Source: Penicillium oxalicum
Taxonomy: Eukaryota; Ascomycota; Eurotiomycetes; Eurotiales; Aspergillaceae
Length of the DNA: 64,000 nucleotides
Direction: 5' to 3'
Assembly (NCBI RefSeq): GCF_001723175.1
Contig: NC_064651.1
Location: 2,294,001 to 2,358,000, forward strand
The notes beneath the pieces are model-generated. The model ran no database searches. It was not told the DNA's origin and worked only from the letters and a program-made list of their open reading frames with translations. Below are positions 56,169-64,000 of the stretch, one piece after another (position 1 is the first letter of the stretch; every line of letters starts with the position of its first letter). The position numbers were made by a program, and so were the translations under genes.

Positions 56169-57959
56169 ATGCCCAAAATCAAGGACGGTCTGATGGCCTG
56201 CACCCTGGCCGAGCAGACAACTTATCTCAATGAAATCCTCCAGCGACGCAAGTACTGTCTTGACCTTCTCGCCTCACACGAACAAAACCACCCGGACGCA
56301 CTTTGGAACCCCTCAGAAGACAGACAGGGGCCGGAACGCGAACCCATTTCAATCCCTGACAGAGCGAACCTGAAATTGGCCACCCGAATCACTTTTGACG
56401 CAAAGCAGAAGATCATCTGGCCTCCAAAGTTCACCCGTCTTAGCGATGAGCTTGTCTACATGGCGACCAAGTTTTTGAAGGCCAGTGAGCGGACACTCAA
56501 GTATCCGTATGACTTCAATGACCGTGGAGATATTCGCGAGAAGCGAGTACCGTCCGGGGTCTCGCCACTTAACTGGGCTCACGGATTGCCATTCTTCCCC
56601 GTCTTCAAGGGCTATTACATTCTCTGTGGTCGTGAACATGCCAAATGGATCGGGTGGCTTTTGAACCCGAGACTTCACAGAATCATGATGGCGTATTCCA
56701 TGTGGACAATTGGACCGGTTGTTGCACCGGGCTCTGCGGTTCGTCTACAACGCACCGTTGAGCGTCAGATGAGAGTTCATAAGCCATTGTGTGCAAAGGA
56801 TGTTGAGAGAAGGTGGGAAAAGGCCGAGTCAGCTCGGGACGTGGTCTCCATGGCTCATAATGATTTGTCCATCGTGCCTGAGACTCAATCCGGCGGATAC
56901 GTCTTGTTCCCTATCTGTCGTTTGGATGGGTATCATGTGCGCTGTGGACCAGACTCCATGCACGGAAAGGGTGTGGAAGTAGGGAAGCGGTGGCTGCTTC
57001 AATGCGGCGTCACGAACTTTGACTACGATAAGTCACTGCGAAGTCCCTATTCTAATCAATCGAACCCGGCCGCTTTTGGAATCAAGCATGAACTGTCGAA
57101 CGAGAGACAGCATGGAAAAGTCATTGGCGATGCTACGGGAGAGATGAGTCGAGTGGAAAGCGACGATGGTCAATTCCCCATCTGTCCGACGAATGAACCA
57201 AGCGCTCAAGATGAGAGTCGGACGATGAAGCATTTAACCAAGAAGCGCAAGGCCAGCACTTCTTTTGACGCCGCTATCGAAAATCCAGAGCGCGCACACA
57301 AGAGAAACGACCATGCTGGCAAAGTCTTCACCCCCACTGGAACTGACAAGACTACCATCAAACAGGAGCCTCCCATCAAAACCGAACAGATCTCGACCAA
57401 CATTGAAACCACCAAGTCCGAGACCACAGCTATTACCACCACCACCAAGAATCAAGAAAGAACCCAATCCTTCAATGCCGACGTTGCCGCCGGACGTCTG
57501 ACCCAGATGGTAACCACCCTCAGTACCAGGAACACCCAGACACCTGGTTCCAGTGACAATGAAAACAGCAATCAAACAAGCAGTGAGATACTCATCTCCA
57601 GTGACATGAATGAAGAACAGGCTTTGGAAGAGGCTCTGATTCAGGGTGCAATCGAAGACTCCGCCGTCGAAGCTCTTCGCGTCGCTGCCGCCGTCGAACC
57701 AGGCCATGTCTTGAGGATCTCCGCGCTGTTGAACCCTACCTCACCGAGCTCAGAGCAGAGTGAGCTCGAGCAAATCGAATATTTCAACCGGTTAATTGGA
57801 GGCTCTGCATACAGAGACGATGAAGAGGATGAAGATGGTCTCGGCGACGAGGAAGAAAGTTCCATGGTCGAGAAGCACGACGCTAACCCAGACGAGTCCA
57901 CTGATTGCGCTGGAAAGCAAGGCAATTTCGATCAAGATATTGACAAATTTGCTGATTAG
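56169..57959 (+). CDS. Uncharacterised fungal protein with SUMO-site, SIM and UIM-like motifs
   Basis: Intronless gene of 596 residues; I do not recognise a named family. The first 300 residues look folded, with aromatic/Gly/Cys-containing segments (LPFFPVFKGYYILCGREHAK, GGYVLFPICRLDGYHVRCGP, MHGKGVEVGKRWLLQCGVTN). From about 330 the protein is hydrophilic and probably disordered, with a nuclear signal LTKKRKAS. Two adjacent sumoylation consensus sites occur, I-K398-Q-E and I-K404-T-E. Residues 473-479 (EILISSD) fit a SUMO-interacting motif, and 482-497 (EEQALEEALIQGAIED) approach the ubiquitin-interacting pattern with Gly in place of the usual Ser. The C-terminus is strongly acidic (DDEEDEDGLGDEEESS). 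This suggests a nuclear protein in a SUMO/ubiquitin pathway, by motif only. The ATG follows an A-run and a C/T-rich leader. Confidence 0.85.
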   Translation: MPKIKDGLMACTLAEQTTYLNEILQRRKYCLDLLASHEQNHPDALWNPSEDRQGPEREPISIPDRANLKLATRITFDAKQKIIWPPKFTRLSDELVYMATKFLKASERTLKYPYDFNDRGDIREKRVPSGVSPLNWAHGLPFFPVFKGYYILCGREHAKWIGWLLNPRLHRIMMAYSMWTIGPVVAPGSAVRLQRTVERQMRVHKPLCAKDVERRWEKAESARDVVSMAHNDLSIVPETQSGGYVLFPICRLDGYHVRCGPDSMHGKGVEVGKRWLLQCGVTNFDYDKSLRSPYSNQSNPAAFGIKHELSNERQHGKVIGDATGEMSRVESDDGQFPICPTNEPSAQDESRTMKHLTKKRKASTSFDAAIENPERAHKRNDHAGKVFTPTGTDKTTIKQEPPIKTEQISTNIETTKSETTAITTTTKNQERTQSFNADVAAGRLTQMVTTLSTRNTQTPGSSDNENSNQTSSEILISSDMNEEQALEEALIQGAIEDSAVEALRVAAAVEPGHVLRISALLNPTSPSSEQSELEQIEYFNRLIGGSAYRDDEEDEDGLGDEEESSMVEKHDANPDESTDCAGKQGNFDQDIDKFAD

Positions 57960-59252
57960 TACAAGTATGTTGTGAATCACCCAGGACTCCACACTTCCAT
58001 AGTCTCCATTCATCATCGAAGGTTGAATCGAAAGAAGAAAAAGCACGACAAGAAAATGACAACGACGATACAACATATTTACGCAACAATTTATCCTATT
58101 TTGCCAAAAGCAACACGCGAACTAGAATGGAGCCTGGAAGGGGGGGGAGTTGTTCTTTCAAATGCACTAACATTTACGTCGCATTTACGGGAACAATGAT
58201 AGCAGATTTTGAAATATGAGTTATTCGAGCGATTCTACACCCTCTTGAGGGCTATGGCGTTTTTCATGCGCGGTCCTGCGGTGGTACAGTCCTCCATTTG
58301 CAATTCAAATATGACATCAATCCGTCGATTTCGAGTGACAAGAACAGGGAGCTCGGGTCTACTACTCCACCCCACCGTCTCTTAAAGCAAAGCAACCCTA
58401 TCTGTAAATCTCGCTTATCTGGTCATGCCTATGGTTGATGAGTGCCCGAGGGTGTAGAAAAGGACCTAAATTTTACTTCAAGATGCATCCAAACACCCAT
58501 GCATCTCATGGTTTTATGACTTAGTGTCGATATCGAGAGAGGCTGATGTTGATCAAGATGAAGATTGTAATTCATTGTGAAGCCGAGCGACAATTTCGTC
58601 AACAAACACAAATTGAATGTCAAACAAAAGACATCAAGTCAGGTGGCAGAGTCTCCATCAACAGAAGAAGAGACAAAAGATGGGAAGGGAAAGTGCCGAT
58701 CCACCGGGGCCACAGACCCAAACCAGAGTATAGGAGCCAGCCAAAAAAGGAAAGGATCACATCTAGCTCCAAGGCACAGAACGCCAAGAGACAAAGTAAA
58801 CGAGAAGCTGAAAGAAAGAGAAGTAAAAATTCACCAGGATGCAGAATGAAAGGCATCGGCCAGCTACGACGCCAAAAATATGCGGTGCTAGTCAAGTTTT
58901 GATAGTTCAGTGCAGCGAACAACAATCTCGAGAGCACAGAATGGCCAGATCTTTCCGATGAGGCCCAAGGTAGGGTCAAAAATATGACCTGAAAAGAGAT
59001 GAAGAGAGCAGCTTGCTGCTCAAGATAGTGGTTTATGGTATGTAAAAAGGGAGAGAGATGAAACTCGGAAAGGGAGGGGGCGGGAAACGGGTCAAACAGG
59101 CTGGTGACATCCAGGTCAGCTCCTTTGCCCGTTGGCAACCCGGCGTTTTGATGGTTCCCTCATCGAGGAGGAGAGAATATAAGCGTGTGATGTTCAGCAA
59201 GATCCGGTTGCTTTCGTAGAATCTCAGCTCGTGAGAGTCTCTCGGAGAGCCC
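57960..59252. other. Convergent spacer, no gene seen
   Basis: 1.3 kb between converging genes. Frames at 58546-58902 (plus) and 58620-59138 (minus) overlap each other and have no domain. The right part should be the 3' untranslated region of the F-box gene. Confidence 0.5.
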
Positions 59253-61484
59253 TTACATCACGGTGCAGCCACCGCTTTGGGCACGACGACGTCGGCCGCC
59301 GATGGCCGTGACTCCCCCCACGCCGTAACTATCCTCGTCATCTCCGTCGGCGTTGTAGAGTCTTTCGGCCTCGCGAGCGCGTCGGCGTCTACGGCGTGCC
59401 CCGGCCCCAGTCGCGCCGGCTTCCTCGGTGGCCATCATGTAATCGGCCCATTTGCGATCAAGACGACTTGCTGCGTTGAGATCACCGCGGAGCACACGTT
59501 TCGTATGCTCCTCCACTGTGGGTTGCCAGCCGTAGAAGCTCTTGAGATAGATGATCTCGGAGGGATACACGGGTGGTGAAGATGGGGTCGAGGTGGGCGT
59601 CGCGCAGGGAGGGGTCGTGACGGAATCGGTGTCGGAGCCTGCCGCAGCGACCGTCACGACCGGCTTCTGGGCAGCCTTTCGCGCACGGGGAATGTAAGCA
59701 TTGCTTGAGAGAACTTCCTTGACGCCGGCCCAGGTGACATTGGCGCAGTCAAAGATCACCAGTCGTAAGCCGATCTGTGGGATTTCCTCGCCGTAGCCAC
59801 GTTTCCGGACTCGGAAGCTGGCTTCCATCAGAGTGAGATCGGAGACGCGAGTGTTGTCCATTTCCACGGAACGAAGTTTCGCACAGTGTTTCATCACTTG
59901 CAGCATGCCCGGGTCGCCGAGACTTTCACAATAGCTGATGTTGAGATGCTCCAGGCACTCGGCGGCGGGAGACTTGGCCAACTCGACCAACACGTTGTTG
60001 GTGAGACTGTCGAGGTCTTCCAACTCGAGGTGGGAGAGTCGAGGGGTGGTTCGAACCACGTCGATGATCGAGTCGTCCGTCAGTTCGGGACATTGTGAGA
60101 CCTGCAGGCCTTCCAAGTCAGGGACGTTGAAGGCCAGGCTCTTGAGGCCGCGGTCGGTAATGTCGGCACAGCGGTGCAAGTCCAAATGCTTCAGTCGCCG
60201 GGGCGGAACGATCGGTCGGTCCGTGAGGACATCGACGGCGGGGTCCACGCCATGCATCAGGACCTTGAGGGTGTCATCGGTCAAGTCCGTGCGACTGATG
60301 ATGAGGCGTTCCAGGGTGTTTTGTTCAAACAAGGCCCGCGCCACGCTGTCCTCGTTGAAACCGCGAATGTTGCTCGCGCGTAGATCCTTGAGCCGGTCAC
60401 AGGACTGAGCCACACGGAGGAGTCCCTGCGTCGTGACGTTGTTGCACCACGACACGTCGAGGGATTCAAGCTGTGGACACGACTGAGCGATGATCTTCAT
60501 TGCCGAGTTGGTCACACTCTTGAGTCCCGAGACATTAATGTACTCCAGGCGAGGATTGCGCATGAGGAAATAGTTCAGGGATGGCTTGTCGATGACCGAG
60601 TCTTTAAGCGACAGATTGATCAAATTGCGGCATGCGTCCGACATGCGCTCGCCATGGGTGGACCACTTGTTCTTGAGCTGGATGCAGCCTCGCAGATTCA
60701 GGTCGCGCATAAAGGGACCGCCCGAGGTGATGAGTTTGACTAGAGTCTCGCCGGGGATCTTCGAGTAGTATTCGGAGGCATCCAGTCTGCTCCACAATTG
60801 ACCATCGAAGCACATCTCATGCCACCGTTTTGACACGATCGAGCAGCGCACGACTTCACGGGGGGTCAGATACCGCAGGATCTGCACCTGGAGTTCCCGT
60901 GGCATATCCCCCCAAAAGTCAATCGTGCGTGACGGAACGGTGTCCGGCAAGATGGGTTGGGACGTGATGGTTGGTGTGGCATGATCGGCGGTCTCCTCGG
61001 CCGGGGTGGCACTGCTGGGGGAGATGGGCCGAAACTCCAGAGGCACCGGAACGCTGCGCGACGCCGACGAAGCGGTGCCGACGAGACGGATGCGGGCATT
61101 GTCATCTTCCACCTCTTCTAGCGGACCGATCGACCCTGGAGTGGGTGGTCCGGGATGAAGTCCTCCATAGAGTTGTGAAGTGCTGCCGTTGGCCCAGCAG
61201 GGCGAGTGGGCGGCACTCGATAACGAGACGCACGATAAGGACGCCTTGTGGTCCCGCCGATACCCCGTCGACGCCGATCGGCCACGGCGGGTTAGCGTGG
61301 GACTCGACGACATCCGTTGGAGATTCTGCAACAACCTCTGGCGACCCTTGAGTTTGGGGGGTTGATCGAGAGGAATTTGCCCGCTGGAGGAGGCCGGACT
61401 GGCCGGCGAGGCTCCAGGCGAAGGGAGAATCTCGTCGGGGATTGAAGTGGCCATTGGGGTGGTGACGACGGAGGGTCGGGGCAA
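59253..61484 (-). CDS. F-box/leucine-rich-repeat protein with C-terminal CaaX box
   Basis: Probable substrate receptor of an SCF ubiquitin ligase. Single exon, 743 residues; an in-frame ATG at residue 11 is an alternative start. Residues 1-185 are a Ser/Pro-rich, phosphorylatable tail (SSSPTLTRRGRSAST). The F-box lies at about 188-232 (DFWGDMPRELQVQILRYLTP, CSIVSKRWHEMCFD). A series of cysteine-type LRRs follows from about 250 to 600 (LRDLNLRGC-type units such as QLESLDVSWCNNVTTQGLLR, RLKHLDLHRCADITDRGLKS, CLEHLNISYCESLGDPGMLQ). After a Thr/Pro-rich break comes a basic segment (GARRRRRRAREAERL, GGRRRRAQSGG) and the last four residues are CTVM, a fit to the CaaX prenylation signal with Met favouring farnesyl. 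The adjacent Arg clusters could add membrane affinity. Human FBXL2 and FBXL20 also end in CaaX boxes. Confidence 0.93.
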   Translation of the reverse strand: MPRPSVVTTPMATSIPDEILPSPGASPASPASSSGQIPLDQPPKLKGRQRLLQNLQRMSSSPTLTRRGRSASTGYRRDHKASLSCVSLSSAAHSPCWANGSTSQLYGGLHPGPPTPGSIGPLEEVEDDNARIRLVGTASSASRSVPVPLEFRPISPSSATPAEETADHATPTITSQPILPDTVPSRTIDFWGDMPRELQVQILRYLTPREVVRCSIVSKRWHEMCFDGQLWSRLDASEYYSKIPGETLVKLITSGGPFMRDLNLRGCIQLKNKWSTHGERMSDACRNLINLSLKDSVIDKPSLNYFLMRNPRLEYINVSGLKSVTNSAMKIIAQSCPQLESLDVSWCNNVTTQGLLRVAQSCDRLKDLRASNIRGFNEDSVARALFEQNTLERLIISRTDLTDDTLKVLMHGVDPAVDVLTDRPIVPPRRLKHLDLHRCADITDRGLKSLAFNVPDLEGLQVSQCPELTDDSIIDVVRTTPRLSHLELEDLDSLTNNVLVELAKSPAAECLEHLNISYCESLGDPGMLQVMKHCAKLRSVEMDNTRVSDLTLMEASFRVRKRGYGEEIPQIGLRLVIFDCANVTWAGVKEVLSSNAYIPRARKAAQKPVVTVAAAGSDTDSVTTPPCATPTSTPSSPPVYPSEIIYLKSFYGWQPTVEEHTKRVLRGDLNAASRLDRKWADYMMATEEAGATGAGARRRRRRAREAERLYNADGDDEDSYGVGGVTAIGGRRRRAQSGGCTVM

Positions 61485-64000
61485 ATGCGAGATCGAGGAT
61501 CAGATTTGAGGCGTTTTTGAGGGGGCGTAGATCAGGGGAGAAAAAAATCCGAACTGGATGGACGGTCGACTCTCTCAAGAGTACCTCCCCACGACCGGAA
61601 CGAGGGATCGAATTGTGAGGGCGTAAGGTGAGCAAGAAACGGACTGGAAACCCCAGGAAGTCGAGCCGGCGCACTCCAACAAGGGCCTCTACAGCATACT
61701 GGAAGAGCTGAAAGTGACGGACGAGCCTCGCAACTGGATGTCGAGATCACAAGCGCAACCAACGAGAAGAAGAAGGCGAGAAGAGGAGGAGAGGAGAGTC
61801 GGCCAACCCGGGTCGACGAGGAAGACGAGGACGAGAAGCGACCGGACTCGTGTGGGGGAACAAGAGCTGTGGATTTTGGAGCCAGTCCAGCGTAGGGCCG
61901 TTGAGACTTTATTCTTTCCTTTCTCGGGGGGCACTATGGCCCATCAACCATGGGACTTGCCGAGTCAGACCGGTGGGCCTTCAGCCGGCGCACTGCGCAG
62001 GCCGAAAATGCCGACGAGAGGTACTGTATACTTGTGGATGTTGGATACTCCCGGACTGCTGGAGGTACTCCTACCCGTCAACACTCGACAGAGATATTCG
62101 ACCAGAGCGTCTCCAAAGAATGTTGGCTGTGACAGAAAGGTGGGAGATGAATTAGTTTTGAGGCTGCCCCGAGAAGAGGTACAAAAAGAAAAAAGAAAAA
62201 AAAAACACTCTTGCATACAAAAACCACAGCCCCTCGGAGGGTCAGCAGCCGCCTGGAGGGGAGGCGACTCTAGTGGAGTGCGATAAGCCCGGAAATGTGA
62301 GACGAGACCGCCCATGAGGTGGGCGAGACCGAGACAACGCTCGGAGTAGTGAGTACATTGAAAAAGTACTGTGGCCTGTCGGAGGAGGCATGTACTTTGT
62401 ACCAGGGCGCCCTGCTCACCGTGCTCACCGTGAGCCGTCGGCACTCGTGTGCCCGGTGGACTGACAGAAAGTGTCTTGTCTACTGTCCAACAGGGGCTCT
62501 GCGTGGCAAAATGGAGCGGAGTGGGCAGACCGATGGAGCAGTCTCCGCCCGGAATGTGCAATGGTTGACCAGATAGTCCTTGGTCGAGGAGTGCTGAACA
62601 TGTGAACAGATGGATCATTTGATGATAGGTATCGTGTTTTCTTCTTTTGTTTTTTTTTTGAGAAAAAAAAACTAGTAAAAAAAAAGGGTTGCGCCAGGAT
62701 GTGAGGCTGTACGATCGAGTCGTCCACTGCCATCATTACAATGCGATACATTTGTTGACCATCTCCGGATACCTCACGCAATCCAGTGACTTCAAGTATC
62801 CACTGTGGGCAGACTCCACTCTCCACGAGTACATGTGTACACTGCAGTATTGCACCAGTCACACTGTAAGGTGATTCGCTCCATTGAACGGAGCCTTGCC
62901 TGGCTCGGATCCACCATCCGACCATGCCCCACTATAACTCCACCGACTGGTCAGTGAGACTGACTGTCGTGACTTGACTCTGGCGGCAGCGACTCTCTCG
63001 CTCTCTCTCTCTCTCCAGTGAGTACTCTTACTACTGTGCCCTATGAGGCCGACTCTGGAGTACACACATATACATATGTACTGTACAGATATCCAGTAAA
63101 TTCTGATATCTCTCTTCAATTCTCCGGACTTGCCCGCTTATCCACCCACTCAGGGGACGGGTCCTGTCCACGCGACTCCCCAACAAACCCTCATTTCATC
63201 AACTGACAGGACGTCCGAGCGAGACAGCACTCACGAGCCCATTTAGCAGATCGATGATGATTCGCTGATGGGGGCAGGAACCCACACAGAGCCAGATCGC
63301 GTGGTCCAGAGGACGAGACAAGGATCATTGAAGTTGAATTGGTAAGTAGAAGAGGGGAAGAGAGAGATGGAGATGGAGAGCACAGACTTGACAGTCGATA
63401 TGGAGTTGAGTTGACCGGAGGGTACCTGGAAAATCTGATGGATGTTGCGACATGACTGTCCAGTGTCCACAGTTATCCTTTACCGCCCTCTCCAGGGATT
63501 GGATCTGTCCTGAGCCGATTTCACTAGTACGCCGGGGGGCTCCAGCTGCGGTGCTTGGGGCTTCGCGCTTGACGCTGGATGCCAGGGGAGGGGGGCTCCG
63601 ACGGACCAGTTGTAGTGCAAGATTGAAACCGCAGAGCGAGAGATGGTCAGACTCTCCGTGGGGCACTCGACACTCGCCTGGAGACTGTGATAGGCGCGCG
63701 GGCTCTTGTAAGCACCTCTGTCGAGCAAGCGGGACTATAGTACTGCAAATTTATGTACACACTCAAAACCAAACGTCAAGAAACAAACCCTCCCCCCAAA
63801 CACAAAAACCGACACCAAAACATCTATACGAAATATTCCCCATGCCCACTCCCCAAGTCGCAGTTGACTTTTCTGTGGAGCGGGGCAAACGTGGGGCGGC
63901 GGGTGTCGCGACGCGCAGTAATCACCATACACCAACACCAACAATAACATTTTGTGATTGAACACTGACTGCGGTTGGACTCCTCCTCCTCCTTATATCC
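61485..64000. other. 2.5 kb terminal spacer without supported gene
   Basis: The first few hundred bases are the promoter and leader of the F-box gene. The frames at 61714-62286 (plus, 190 codons), 62425-62925 (minus) and 63452-63961 (plus) have no domain and shifting composition. A T-run/A-run pair lies at 62646-62686 and a CT microsatellite near 63000. Confidence 0.45.
62992..63016. repeat. CT microsatellite
   Basis: An interrupted (CT)n run, with one CG break at 62999-63000. Confidence 0.85.

Noticed and set aside
61714..62286. 190-codon plus frame, Arg-rich
   Set aside because: Lies antisense to the leader of the F-box gene; its Arg richness comes from a purine-rich tract.
63452..63961. 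170-codon plus frame near the window end
   Set aside because: No domain; opposite-strand frames of similar length overlap it.

Overview
The window is nuclear DNA of a filamentous ascomycete, most likely Eurotiales (Penicillium/Aspergillus type). Four things point there: genes broken by short 50-90 nt GT..AG introns, a mini-intein in PRP8 at the site known from Penicillium and Aspergillus, fungal-type families (NCS1 FcyB-like permease, LysM secreted protein, DUF2235, Gln-rich Myb-like regulators), and long gene-free spacers with homopolymer tracts. Genus is an inference. All exon models were built by hand from reading frame, splice signals and family knowledge; no alignment was run.

Layout. 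0-11 kb: RPL34 (-) and PRP8 (+, with a 160-residue intein) diverge from a 408 bp promoter. 11-24 kb: a 3 kb gene-free spacer, Myb/SANT gene 1 (+), a DUF2235 hydrolase gene (-) with an apparent one-base frame break, a secreted LysM protein (-), COX4 (+) and an NCS1 purine/cytosine permease (-). 24-37 kb: Myb/SANT gene 2 (-, polyglutamine), the KDEL/HDEL receptor ERD2 (+) and Myb/SANT gene 3 (+), separated by spacers of about 3 kb. 37-49 kb: DOM34/pelota (-), an aldo-keto reductase (+), an uncharacterised basic coiled-coil protein (+), an alpha/beta hydrolase (+) convergent with an intradiol dioxygenase (-), and the tRNA 2'-phosphotransferase TPT1 (-). 48-64 kb: SEA4/Mio (-) diverging from EFG1 (+), an AT-richer 2.8 kb spacer with imperfect inverted repeats, an uncharacterised nuclear protein with SUMO/ubiquitin-type motifs (+), an F-box/LRR protein ending in a CaaX box (-), and a final 2.5 kb without a supported gene.

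How the genes fit together. Much of the content is RNA and translation housekeeping (RPL34, PRP8, DOM34, TPT1, EFG1) plus nutrient signalling (SEA4) and the secretory pathway (ERD2). The hydrolase/dioxygenase pair could act in catabolism of hydroxylated aromatics. The most unusual aspects are three dispersed Myb/SANT genes sharing a two-repeat layout and an intron at the same place between repeats, two very small exons (14 nt in RPL34, 11 nt in the aldo-keto reductase) and two uncharacterised proteins with recognisable short interaction motifs. I did not find a clear new multi-gene system; the Myb trio and the two motif-bearing unknown proteins are the best leads.
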